From positions 1 through 20,217 of the IMG/VR virus record IMGVR_UViG_3300032116_001640: a DNA stretch of 20,217 bases. The stretch is one strand, 5' to 3'. The DNA is from a virus. Made by a program: the position numbers and the translations under genes. Within the stretch, counting starts at the first letter, position 1. Every line of letters begins with the position of its first letter. The notes beneath the pieces were generated by a model. It did no database searches. It had not been told where the DNA came from and saw nothing but the letters and a program-made list of their open reading frames with translations. This document shows, one piece after another, positions 1-6,968 of this stretch.

Positions 1-699
1 GCAAATAGACCAAAATATTTGTTAATGGAAAATGTTAAAAACCTAGTATCAAAAAACCATTACGAAAATTTTAAAAAACATATCTATTTTTTACGAGGTC
101 TTGGATATACATCATATTGGAGATTATTAAATGGTGCAGACTTTGGATGTCCACAAAACAGAGAAAGGGTTTTTATGATTTCAGTACTTAATGAAGATAG
201 AGAAGTTGTAAAACAAAAAATGTTAAATGTTGACAACTATAAAAAAACTAGAGTCCCAATGGAACCATACATTGAAGACACTGTTGACCCTTCATTATAT
301 ATTAATTGTCCAACAACACCTAACACACCTAAAGTAAATTCTATTTGTAAACTTGTTGCAAGAAGAGATGATGTTAAATATGATCAAGCTAGAAGAATAT
401 ACTCAATTGAAGCCTGTTCCCCTTGTTTAACAACAAGTGGTTCACCACAAATTATGACAAGAGATGGTAGAATAAGAACAATTACAGCAAGAGAGGGTTA
501 TAGATTTATGGGTGTCCAGGAAGAAGATATAGATAAAATGTTAACAACCTCACTTTCAAACACAGCACACGTAGCATTAGCAGGAAACTCAATTTGTATT
601 CCAGTTATGAAAGCAATCTTTAGTGAGTTTTTAACTGACTATATAACAGAAAAAGAACCGGTATTGTCAAACCCAGTAAATGAAATTTTAAATGACTAA
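1..699 (+). CDS. C5-cytosine DNA methyltransferase, C-terminal part (5' end outside window)
   Basis: Transfers a methyl group from S-adenosylmethionine to cytosine C5 in DNA; in a phage this usually protects against host restriction. The frame is open from base 1, so the true start lies upstream, and the TTG at 19 is not a credible start. Visible motifs, numbering codons from base 1: motif VI ENV at codons 10-12, motif VIII QNRER at 52-56, a variable target-recognition stretch at about 75-150, motif IX with RTITAREGYRFMG at about 158-171, and motif X GNS at 195-197. The AdoMet-binding motif I and the catalytic PCQ loop (motif IV) must lie upstream and cannot be checked, so activity is assumed. 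The 3' end overlaps the exonuclease gene by 8 bases. Family assignment is firm; the target sequence cannot be read. Confidence 0.93.
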   Translation, partial: ANRPKYLLMENVKNLVSKNHYENFKKHIYFLRGLGYTSYWRLLNGADFGCPQNRERVFMISVLNEDREVVKQKMLNVDNYKKTRVPMEPYIEDTVDPSLYINCPTTPNTPKVNSICKLVARRDDVKYDQARRIYSIEACSPCLTTSGSPQIMTRDGRIRTITAREGYRFMGVQEEDIDKMLTTSLSNTAHVALAGNSICIPVMKAIFSEFLTDYITEKEPVLSNPVNEILND

Positions 700-1717
700 G
701 ACCTTACTGGTTGATGGTAACAACCTTCTTAAAATAGGATTTTTTGGTGTCAGAGACTTCTTTAACAAAGGCGAGCATGTTGGAGGTATCTGGCACTTTT
801 TAAACACCTTAAGAAGATTTTTAGAAGAAAACAATTACAATAAAATTGTTGTTTGTTGGGATAGTGAAACCGGATCTTCACAAAGAAGAATTATATACCC
901 AAAATACAAACTAAATCGTAAACAAAAAACAGACGAAGACTTTAAAGAACAGTCATTTCTAAAACAAAAACAAAGAGTTAAGGAATATCTTGAGGAAATG
1001 TTTGTTAGACAATTAGAAGTTCAACAATCTGAAGCTGACGATTTAATTGCTTACTACTGTCAAATCTCGGAGGATGAGGAAAAAACAATTTTTTCATCTG
1101 ACCGGGATTTAACACAATTAATTTCAGAAAAAGTAACAATCTATTCACCACAACAAAAAAAGTATTACAAACTAGGTGATATGATTAAAATGTACGATAT
1201 TGAAATTCCACATTATAATGTTAAAACATTTAAAATAGTATCTGGTGATATGTCAGATAATATTGATGGGATTTTCTATTTAGGAGAAAAAACTTTTGTT
1301 AAGTTTTTCCCGGAAATACTTGATACCGAATTAAAATATACCGATATTTTAACAAAGGCTGAGACACTACTTAAAGAACAAAAAGAAAATGTTGCCTTAA
1401 AAAATCTACTCAGCGGAAAAACCAAAGAGGGGATATTTGGAGATGAATTCTTTGTTATCAATGAAAAAATAGTGGACCTTGCAAACCCACTAATTTCAGA
1501 AGAAGGTAGAGAATTAGTTAGGTTATACTACTCAGAGTCATTGGATCCAGACGGAAGGGGACATAGAAACCTAATTAAAATGATGATGGAAGATGGACTT
1601 TTTAAATTTTTACCCAAAGGGGATGAAGCCTGGGTTAATTTTTTAAAACCATTTTTAAAGTTATCAAGAAAAGAAAAAACAAATTTTAGAAACAAGTCAA
1701 AAAAAACAAACAAATGA
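692..1717 (+). CDS. FEN-family 5'-3' exonuclease (T4 Rnh-like, RNase H activity likely)
   Basis: A 341-residue 5' nuclease of the PIN/FEN superfamily. In T4 the comparable enzyme (about 305 residues) removes RNA primers and short flaps from lagging strands. The metal-binding acidic set is visible in order: D8 in LVDGNN, D57 in CWDSE, E114/D116/D117 in SEADD, D137/D139 in SSDRD, and D186/D189 in GDMSDN. The helix-three-turn-helix region begins at about 178-205 (VKTFKIVSGDMSDNI, then LGEKTF). The basic stretch at 64-80 fits the helical arch. The C-terminal tail is Lys/Asn-rich. The ATG overlaps the methyltransferase stop by 8 bases and the gene ends in an ATGA overlap with the next one, so the three are probably co-translated. 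No Shine-Dalgarno is seen. It could equally be named 'exonuclease' or 'ribonuclease H'; the family is clear. Confidence 0.9.
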   Translation: MTKTLLVDGNNLLKIGFFGVRDFFNKGEHVGGIWHFLNTLRRFLEENNYNKIVVCWDSETGSSQRRIIYPKYKLNRKQKTDEDFKEQSFLKQKQRVKEYLEEMFVRQLEVQQSEADDLIAYYCQISEDEEKTIFSSDRDLTQLISEKVTIYSPQQKKYYKLGDMIKMYDIEIPHYNVKTFKIVSGDMSDNIDGIFYLGEKTFVKFFPEILDTELKYTDILTKAETLLKEQKENVALKNLLSGKTKEGIFGDEFFVINEKIVDLANPLISEEGRELVRLYYSESLDPDGRGHRNLIKMMMEDGLFKFLPKGDEAWVNFLKPFLKLSRKEKTNFRNKSKKTNK

Positions 1718-2157
1718 AAGAACAAGAAGCAACTAAAGTGGAGTTTTTACTAATGTGTAATGACAACATTGTAGTACAAAGATTTTTTAATGTTAAAGGC
1801 TTTAATAACAAAGCTCACAAATCTGAGGAGTTTTATGATTACATTAAAAGATTTTGTAATGAACTTCAGTATGATTTGAAAATGAAATCAGTTGTTTATA
1901 TGTTGGACAATCAGTATGAAATTACTGAGAATCCGGAGATACTAAACACATCAATTACGAATAATCCTGAAAGTTTTAACCTTTACATTAAAGTAGAAAA
2001 TATGACAATTTGTCATAGAACATTTGATGCAAAACCTTACCCACCTAAAGTCAGATACACTGTAGACCTACGTCCAAAGCTGAAAGGGATACTTGGAGAA
2101 CTTACTGACATTTTTTCCGGGAAAAATTTTAATTATTTTTATCCACAATTTATCTAA
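1714..2157 (+). CDS. Unknown 147-residue protein between exonuclease and helicase
   Basis: Not recognised. The start ATG shares bases with the exonuclease stop (ATGA), which strongly supports a real, translationally coupled gene. The product looks like a soluble mixed alpha/beta protein: alternating hydrophobic strands near the N-terminus (VEFLLMCNDNIVVQRFF), a charged helical stretch at about 35-58, further strands at 60-105, and a C-terminal segment rich in Phe and Tyr. There is no signal peptide, membrane segment or metal-binding cysteine cluster. Its place between a 5' nuclease and the replicative helicase suggests a replication accessory role, for example in helicase loading or fork processing, but this is inferred only from position. 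Confidence 0.8.
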   Translation: MKEQEATKVEFLLMCNDNIVVQRFFNVKGFNNKAHKSEEFYDYIKRFCNELQYDLKMKSVVYMLDNQYEITENPEILNTSITNNPESFNLYIKVENMTICHRTFDAKPYPPKVRYTVDLRPKLKGILGELTDIFSGKNFNYFYPQFI

Positions 2158-2163
2158 TCCACG

Positions 2164-2181
2164 TAGTATTTATCTTTACTA
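2164..2181 (+). promoter_or_regulatory. TATTTATC promoter-like motif before the helicase gene
   Basis: TATTTATC lies at 2167-2174, 30 bases upstream of the helicase ATG, in a 39-base spacer. The same core recurs in four other spacers of the window. It sits within a short imperfect dyad (TAGTA at 2164-2168, TACTA at 2177-2181). A promoter role is inferred. Confidence 0.35.
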
Positions 2182-2186
2182 AAGGA
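2181..2186 (+). promoter_or_regulatory. Possible Shine-Dalgarno AAAGGA before the helicase gene
   Basis: AAAGGA ends 10 bases before the helicase ATG at 2197. It is the only purine-rich SD-like site with GG among the fourteen visible starts, so it may be chance or may mark a strongly translated gene. Confidence 0.35.
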
Positions 2187-2196
2187 ATAAAAAATT

Positions 2197-3582
2197 ATGG
2201 CGACAAATAAAAATTTTGGATATCTCGGCAACAACTTTCAAATTCAATTACTTAACCAAATCATTGTAGACAAAGATTTTTCACACTCAATTATTGACGT
2301 TATTGAGGGTAGTTATTTTGAGAACAAATACTTTAAAATAATAATCCAGATGATTCGGGAGTATTATAAGAAGTATGATCACACACCTTCATTTGACACC
2401 CTAGAACAGGTCACAAAATCTGAGATTCAACAGGAAACAGCACTTAAAGTAGTTTTTGACACAATTAAAAAAATTAAAGATGCATCCATAGACGGAGCGG
2501 ATTTTGTGCAAGAGAAAGCTCTTAAGTTCTGTAAACAACAAGAATTACAGAAGGTTATGACAAAAGCTCAAAAAATCATTGATGGTGGTGAATTTGAGAA
2601 TTACGACACCCTTGAAGAGATGGTAAGAGAGGCCTTACTTGTTGGTTCAAAGGATACAAGTATGATGGATGTGTTTTCTGACCTAGAGCAGGTATTAGAG
2701 GACGATTATAGACATCCAATCCCAATGGGGATTCCAGGTATTGACCGACTACTAAAAGGTGGTCTTGCCAAAGGGGAGATAGGTGTAATACTTGCCCCAA
2801 CCGGTGTCGGGAAATCAACATTACTAACAAAGATTTCAAACCACGCATTTAACCTAGGATTTAATGTACTTCAAGTATTTTTTGAGGACAATCCAAAAGT
2901 CATTCAAAGGAAACACTTTACACTTTGGACTAAAATCCATCCTGACGAATTGTCAGAAAGAAAAGATGAGGTAATGACCAAGGTAAGAGAGGTAAAAACA
3001 ACAATGCCAAATGAATTAATATTAAAAAAGTTACCATCTGACACAAAAACAATGTTACAGATTAAGAATGAAATCAGAAAGATGGTTGCAGATGGGACTA
3101 AAATTGATATGATTGTTTTGGATTACATTGATTGTGTTGTACCGGACAAAAACCTGGGGGATGAATGGAAGAGTGAAGGATCGGTAATGAGAGCTTTTGA
3201 AGCTATGTGTCACGAAATGAATATTGTAGGATGGACAGCGACACAAGGAAACAGAGCATCAATATCATCAGAAGTCGTGACAACAGACCAGATGGGTGGG
3301 TCAATTAAAAAAGCACAGGTAGGACACGTCATTATCTCTGTAGCAAAAACGTTACAGCAGAAAGAATTAAAACTAGCCACAATTGCAATTACCAAATCTC
3401 GTATTGGAGATGATGGTGTGGTGTTTGAAAATTGTAAATTTGACAATTCTATGCTTGAGATTGATACTGAATCAACAACAACATTCCTAGGTATTGAGGA
3501 ACAGAAAGAAGAAAGACAAAGACAACGTGTTAAAGAATTGTTGGAGAAAAGACAACAACGAGAATCAGAAAACAAAAAATAA
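2197..3582 (+). CDS. DnaB/gp41-type replicative DNA helicase
   Basis: A 461-residue hexameric RecA-fold helicase that would unwind duplex DNA ahead of the phage fork using NTP hydrolysis. The N-terminal part (about 1-150) is helical, as expected for the DnaB N-domain and linker. The RecA core shows Walker A APTGVGKST at 200-208, an acidic residue after the next strand (E230 in FFEDNP) in the position of the catalytic glutamate, Walker B VLDYID with D309, motif H3 TATQGNR with Q350, and a basic finger region TKSRIGDDG with R402. The tail at about 435-461 is charged and probably coiled. It is preceded by a 39-base spacer with a TATTTATC motif and an AAAGGA site, so it may have its own promoter. 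No primase gene is next to it. T4 gp41 is of similar size (475 residues). Confidence 0.92.
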   Translation: MATNKNFGYLGNNFQIQLLNQIIVDKDFSHSIIDVIEGSYFENKYFKIIIQMIREYYKKYDHTPSFDTLEQVTKSEIQQETALKVVFDTIKKIKDASIDGADFVQEKALKFCKQQELQKVMTKAQKIIDGGEFENYDTLEEMVREALLVGSKDTSMMDVFSDLEQVLEDDYRHPIPMGIPGIDRLLKGGLAKGEIGVILAPTGVGKSTLLTKISNHAFNLGFNVLQVFFEDNPKVIQRKHFTLWTKIHPDELSERKDEVMTKVREVKTTMPNELILKKLPSDTKTMLQIKNEIRKMVADGTKIDMIVLDYIDCVVPDKNLGDEWKSEGSVMRAFEAMCHEMNIVGWTATQGNRASISSEVVTTDQMGGSIKKAQVGHVIISVAKTLQQKELKLATIAITKSRIGDDGVVFENCKFDNSMLEIDTESTTTFLGIEEQKEERQRQRVKELLEKRQQRESENKK

Positions 3583-3603
3583 AAATAATTAAATTTTAAA
3601 AAT

Positions 3604-5463
3604 ATGGATATTTCACAAAAAATTTTAAGTGACATAACTGTACATATGAAGTACGCAAAGTTTATCCCGGAACTAAACAGAAGAGAGACTTGGGAAGAAT
3701 TGGTAACAAGAAATAAAGAAATGCACCAAAAAAAGTATCCGCAAATCAAGGATGAAATTGAAGAGGTGTATAAAATGGTTTACGATAAAAAAATACTTCC
3801 ATCTATGAGATCACTTCAGTTTGGTGGTAAACCAATTGAAATCTCACCAAATAGAGTATACAATTGTGCTTATTTACCAATTGATCATACTGATGCATTT
3901 TCTGAAACAATGTTTTTACTTTTGGGTGGGACTGGAGTTGGGTTCTCAGTACAAAAACATCACGTAGATAAACTTCCGGAGATTAAAAAACCAAACCCAA
4001 CAAGAACAAGAAGATATTTGATTGGGGATTCAATTGAAGGGTGGGCTGACGCAATTAAAGTTCTTATTGAATCATATATGGGGTCAAAATCATCAACACC
4101 GGTATTTGATTATTCAGATATCCGTCACAAAGGGGCCCTTCTTGTTACATCAGGAGGAAAAGCTCCAGGACCACAACCATTAAAGGATTGTATTCACAAT
4201 ATCACAAAAGTCCTTGACGCAAAAGAAAATGGTGATAAACTTTCACCGATTGAAACACACGACATCGTTTGTCATATTGCTGACGCAGTATTAGCCGGAG
4301 GTATCAGAAGAGCAGCACTTATTAGTTTGTTTTCAGCTGACGATGATGAAATGATTTCTTGTAAATCAGGAAACTGGTGGGAATCAAACCCACAAAGAGG
4401 TAGAGCAAATAACTCTGCGGTTCTTCTTCGTCACAAAGTAACACAAGATTATTTTATGGATCTTTGGAAAAGAATTGAACTTTCCGGAGCTGGAGAACCA
4501 GGAATTTACTTGTCTAACGACAAAGATTGGGGGACAAATCCTTGTTGTGAAATTGGACTTCGCCCTTATCAATTCTGTAATCTTTGTGAAGTTAATGCAT
4601 CAGATATTGAATCGCAAGAAGATTTTGAACAACGAGTTAAAGCAGCGACATTTATTGGAACACTACAGGCTGGTTATACAGATTTCCATTATCTACGTGA
4701 CGTTTGGAAAAGAACAACAGAAAAAGACGCACTAATTGGTATTGGTATGACAGGAATTGGTTCCGGTGTTGTTTTGGGTTATGATATGAAAGCAGCGGCT
4801 GAAGCAGTAAAACAAGAAAACGAAAGAGTTGCAAATCTTATTGGAATTAACAAGGCCGCTAGAACTACAACTGTTAAGCCATCCGGAACCTCATCTCTTG
4901 TATTGGGAACATCCTCTGGAATTCACGCTTGGCATAATGATTATTATTTGAGAAGGATTCGTGTTGGAAAGAATGAAGCAATTTATAGTTATCTTGCAAT
5001 TAATCACCCAGAACTAGTTGAAGATGAATACTTCCGACCACACGATACCGCTGTAATCACAATACCACAAAAAGCACCTGAAGGATCAATTCTACGATAC
5101 GAATCTGTATTCCAGATGCTTGAAAGAGTTAAAAAAGTTTCTCAAGAGTGGATTAAATTTGGTCATAGAAGTGGTCAAAACACACACAACGTGTCAGCGA
5201 CAGTTTCAATAAAAGAGGATGAGTGGGACTTAGTTGGTGATTGGATGTGGAAAAATCGTAAGTTCTATAATGGTTTATCAGTACTACCATATAATGGAGG
5301 AACATATACACAGGCCCCATTTACCGATTGTACACAAGATGAATTTGAAAAACTTGTTAAAACATTATCTGATGTTGATTTAACAAAAGTTATTGAATTA
5401 CAAGATAATACCGACCTACGAGGAGAATTGGCTTGTGCGAACGGATCTTGCGAGATAATCTAA
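3604..5463 (+). CDS. nrdJ: Adenosylcobalamin-dependent (class II) ribonucleoside-triphosphate reductase
   Basis: Reduces ribonucleotides to deoxyribonucleotides for phage DNA synthesis with a B12-derived radical. The residue pattern matches the monomeric Lactobacillus leichmannii RTPR. C88 (in YNCAY) corresponds to C119; N312-P-C314-C-E316 holds the thiyl cysteine (C408) and glutamate (E410); C325, eleven residues on, matches C419; and the tail pair C611/C616 has the same spacing as C731/C736. The PSGT phosphate loop is at 426-429. No NrdB-like subunit or glycyl-radical motif is seen. At 619 residues it is about 120 shorter than RTPR (739), with about 60 of these missing between the first redox cysteine and the thiyl cysteine. 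An extra cysteine (C315) directly follows the thiyl residue. The gene follows the helicase by 21 bases with no SD and ends just before an intrinsic terminator. The frame is intact despite the neighbouring endonuclease. Confidence 0.9.
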   Translation: MDISQKILSDITVHMKYAKFIPELNRRETWEELVTRNKEMHQKKYPQIKDEIEEVYKMVYDKKILPSMRSLQFGGKPIEISPNRVYNCAYLPIDHTDAFSETMFLLLGGTGVGFSVQKHHVDKLPEIKKPNPTRTRRYLIGDSIEGWADAIKVLIESYMGSKSSTPVFDYSDIRHKGALLVTSGGKAPGPQPLKDCIHNITKVLDAKENGDKLSPIETHDIVCHIADAVLAGGIRRAALISLFSADDDEMISCKSGNWWESNPQRGRANNSAVLLRHKVTQDYFMDLWKRIELSGAGEPGIYLSNDKDWGTNPCCEIGLRPYQFCNLCEVNASDIESQEDFEQRVKAATFIGTLQAGYTDFHYLRDVWKRTTEKDALIGIGMTGIGSGVVLGYDMKAAAEAVKQENERVANLIGINKAARTTTVKPSGTSSLVLGTSSGIHAWHNDYYLRRIRVGKNEAIYSYLAINHPELVEDEYFRPHDTAVITIPQKAPEGSILRYESVFQMLERVKKVSQEWIKFGHRSGQNTHNVSATVSIKEDEWDLVGDWMWKNRKFYNGLSVLPYNGGTYTQAPFTDCTQDEFEKLVKTLSDVDLTKVIELQDNTDLRGELACANGSCEII

Positions 5464-5470
5464 TAATAGA

Positions 5471-5507
5471 AAAGTAAGGAATTTATTAAAAGTTCCTTAC
5501 TTTTTTT
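5471..5507 (+). terminator. Intrinsic terminator after nrdJ
   Basis: An 11-bp perfect stem (AAAGTAAGGAA at 5471-5481 with TTCCTTACTTT at 5493-5503), an 11-base loop, and a run of seven T at 5501-5507. It starts 8 bases after the nrdJ stop and closes the replication/nucleotide block. Confidence 0.85.
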
Positions 5508-5550
5508 ATTTCACAATATATTTATATATAATAACAAATACTTGTGAAAT
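5508..5550 (+). promoter_or_regulatory. Inverted repeat abutting the HNH start codon, enclosing TATTTATA
   Basis: ATTTCACAA (5508-5516) and TTGTGAAAT (5542-5550) are perfect 9-base inverted repeats. The right arm ends on the base before the ATG at 5551. The 25-base loop holds TATTTATA (5519-5526). In a transcript entering from upstream, the arms could pair and mask the start region; a transcript begun inside the loop would lack the left arm. This resembles the arrangement known for I-TevI and some other T4 genes, where an early-transcript hairpin hides the ribosome site and a late promoter lies within it. The pairing is seen in the sequence; the regulation is inferred. Confidence 0.55.
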
Positions 5551-6162
5551 ATGAAAAAAATTGAAATGATTGGTAAAGTTTTTGGAAAACTTAAAGTGGT
5601 TGAAGAACTAAAAAAGAATAAAAATGGTCACATAAGATATGGATGTGAATGTGAATGTGGTAATATGACAGAAGTTTTTGGAACACATTTACGTAGTGGC
5701 GGTATAGTTTCTTGTGGTTGTAAGAATAAAATAAATAAAGACGGGGGGATAACCGGAAATTTATGGTATAATATAACTAAATATAAAACATCTAAAAGGT
5801 CAAATAGAAGAAATTTAGATTTTAATTTAACAAAGGAGTATCTTTACGACTTATATGTAAAACAAAATGGCAAATGTAACTTATCTGGAATTGATATCAC
5901 ATTACCTATTAGTTGGAATGATAAAAGTTACACTGTATCATTAGATAGAATAGATAGTAAAAATGGTTATGTTATTGGGAATGTACAATGGGTGCATAAA
6001 CATATAAACGTGATGAAAAACACCTTTAATCAAGATATGTTTATTTTTCTATGTAATCAAGTAACTAAAAATAATGAATTAGTTGATTTTAATGTTAAAA
6101 AAATTGACGATTTTAAATGGGGTTTAAATACAAAATATTATGAAAGTACAATGGGGAAATAA
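5551..6162 (+). CDS. Free-standing HNH endonuclease, probable homing type
   Basis: A 203-residue protein with two parts. Residues 8-57 form the short zinc-binding domain common in phage HNH proteins: GKVFGKLKVVEE, then C32, C34 and C36 in CECECGN, and C55/C57 in SCGC. Residues about 95-160 are the HNH nuclease core: C109 in GKCNLSG, SLDRID at 130-135, and GNVQWVHKHIN at 143-153, giving the paired strands and helix of the beta-beta-alpha-metal fold. The C-terminal 45 residues are unassigned. Such genes spread by cutting a cognate site in phages that lack them and often sit beside ribonucleotide reductase genes, as here next to nrdJ. nrdJ itself is uninterrupted, so this is a free-standing gene and not part of an intron or intein. 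It has no SD; a hairpin abutting the ATG may restrict its translation. Confidence 0.87.
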   Translation: MKKIEMIGKVFGKLKVVEELKKNKNGHIRYGCECECGNMTEVFGTHLRSGGIVSCGCKNKINKDGGITGNLWYNITKYKTSKRSNRRNLDFNLTKEYLYDLYVKQNGKCNLSGIDITLPISWNDKSYTVSLDRIDSKNGYVIGNVQWVHKHINVMKNTFNQDMFIFLCNQVTKNNELVDFNVKKIDDFKWGLNTKYYESTMGK

Positions 6163-6221
6163 TGTAACATTAACATATCAAGTGTTGTTGGCATTTTATA
6201 ACTTAAGAAAAAATAATTAAA
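6163..6221 (+). other. 59-base spacer between HNH and DUF5522 genes
   Basis: AT-rich spacer. There is no clear hairpin, no TATTTAT motif and no SD; the last 20 bases are A-rich (AAGAAAAAATAATTAAA), as is typical of leaders in this window. The downstream gene is probably read from the HNH promoter. Confidence 0.5.
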
Positions 6222-6452
6222 ATGAATGTAAACGCATCAAAAGATTGGATACAACAGTTATATGTTCAGGAGACAACTAAAAAATCTCCTGAACCTAACT
6301 TTTATAAGGACAAAAATGGAAATATGGTTATGACCGAATCGTTTCATATTAAAAGAGGAAGGTGTTGTGGGTCAAAATGTAGACATTGTCCTTATGAACC
6401 ACTTTATGAAAAAGGAACAACAAACTTAAAAGAATCACTGAGAAATCAGTGA
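6222..6452 (+). CDS. Small DUF5522-family cysteine protein
   Basis: A 76-residue protein matching the DUF5522 pattern as I know it: a Met-Val-x-Thr-Glu strand (MVMTESFH at 35-42), then KRGRCCGSKCRHCPYEP with C48, C49, C53 and C56. The four cysteines look able to bind zinc or an iron-sulfur cluster. The family is uncharacterised, and I associate it mainly with Bacteroidota chromosomes, so a phage copy may be host-derived. The N-terminal 25 residues and the C-terminal Lys/Asn/Gln tail lie outside the conserved core. The last codons and the TGA stop form part of the downstream terminator stem, so the C-terminal residues ESLRNQ are constrained by RNA structure. It lies 59 bases after the HNH gene in the same probable transcript. 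No function can be assigned from sequence. Confidence 0.8.
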   Translation: MNVNASKDWIQQLYVQETTKKSPEPNFYKDKNGNMVMTESFHIKRGRCCGSKCRHCPYEPLYEKGTTNLKESLRNQ

Positions 6453-6460
6453 TTTTTTTT
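6433..6460 (+). terminator. Intrinsic terminator overlapping the DUF5522 gene end
   Basis: A 9-bp perfect stem (AATCACTGA at 6433-6441 with TCAGTGATT at 6446-6454) closed by a GAAA tetraloop and followed by eight T (6453-6460). The gene's stop codon (6450-6452) lies in the right arm. It separates the small cassette from the baseplate genes. Confidence 0.85.
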
Positions 6461-6493
6461 ATTTATATAAAATATCACAACATTATATTTATT
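6460..6493 (+). promoter_or_regulatory. Two TATTTAT promoter-like motifs before the baseplate genes
   Basis: TATTTATA at 6460-6467 and TATTTATT at 6486-6493 both lie in the 45-base spacer before the gp25-like gene. The second is only 4 bases from the ATG, so the first is the better promoter candidate for the baseplate operon. TCACAA (6475-6480) followed by TATATTTAT (6484-6492) resembles 5511-5525 ahead of the HNH gene. Confidence 0.4.
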
Positions 6494-6497
6494 ACAT

Positions 6498-6959
6498 ATG
6501 GCAAACGGAGTAACATATGGATTAAAATTTCCTTTTACACAATCATACGAAGGTAAGTATTTAGGTGCGACCGAAACAAGTGATGATGAGGTTAGATCTG
6601 ATTTAATTCATTTATTACTAACAAGAAAGGGAACAAGATACTTTCTTCCGGATTTTGGAACAAGACTATATGAATATATTTTTGAACCACTTGATGGTCC
6701 TACCTTTTCTGAAATTGAGAGTGAAATTAGAGATAGTGTTGGAAAATATCTTCCTGGAATTACCGTCACAAATATTACAATAACTGAAGCTACGAATGAT
6801 ATTGATAACGCCGGAGCTACTTATATTAATTCAGAAGGACAAAGAGAATTTAGAGTTCCTGGATTAGCGCAAAAAGAATATACCGCAAAAGTAAAAATTG
6901 ATTATAAGATTACAGCAAGTGCTTTTGAATCATCTGATTTTCTTATTATAAATATTTAA
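6498..6959 (+). CDS. gp25-like baseplate wedge protein (GPW/gp25 family)
   Basis: A 153-residue protein of the GPW/gp25 family, a conserved part of the baseplate inner wedge in contractile tails (T4 gp25, P2 gpW). In known baseplates it contacts the gp6-type protein and helps trigger sheath assembly. The family signature is visible: the RKGTRYFLPDFGTRLYEYIFEP stretch at about 43-64 (R43, G45, R47, P51, F53 and G54 are the usual conserved positions), followed by a helix at 68-84 and a beta segment at 88-98. The C-terminal extension has a further strand region ending in LIINI. T4 gp25 is 132 residues, so this copy has about 20 extra. The start is ATG with no SD. The gp6-like gene follows after 9 bases, the expected neighbour. 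Confidence 0.92.
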   Translation: MANGVTYGLKFPFTQSYEGKYLGATETSDDEVRSDLIHLLLTRKGTRYFLPDFGTRLYEYIFEPLDGPTFSEIESEIRDSVGKYLPGITVTNITITEATNDIDNAGATYINSEGQREFRVPGLAQKEYTAKVKIDYKITASAFESSDFLIINI

Positions 6960-6968
6960 TAAAAAGAT

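Noticed and set aside
19-21. TTG as start of the methyltransferase
   Set aside because: The frame is open to base 1, and the upstream codons (RPKY before LLMENV) continue the conserved motif VI block, so the gene starts outside the window.
2112-2126. TTTTTC/GAAAAA inverted repeat followed by T-rich sequence near the end of the 147-residue gene
   Set aside because: The stem is 6 bp and mostly A-T with a 3-base loop, lies well inside the coding sequence, and lacks a proper T-run. It is too weak for a terminator call.
3210-3749. 179-codon antisense open frame across the helicase-nrdJ junction
   Set aside because: Overlaps two strongly supported genes and a spacer. The product has low complexity (Ser/Phe/Cys-rich) and no family features.
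3604-5463. Intron or intein in nrdJ, considered because a homing-type nuclease is adjacent
   Set aside because: The reading frame is continuous, and all catalytic cysteines and the PSGT loop occur in order without splice-type insertions.
6947-6954. TATAAATA, identical to the T4 late promoter -10 box, 14 bases before the gp6-like ATG
   Set aside because: It is made by the last codons of the gp25-like gene, occurs only once in this position, and would leave almost no leader. The spacers favour TATTTAT instead.
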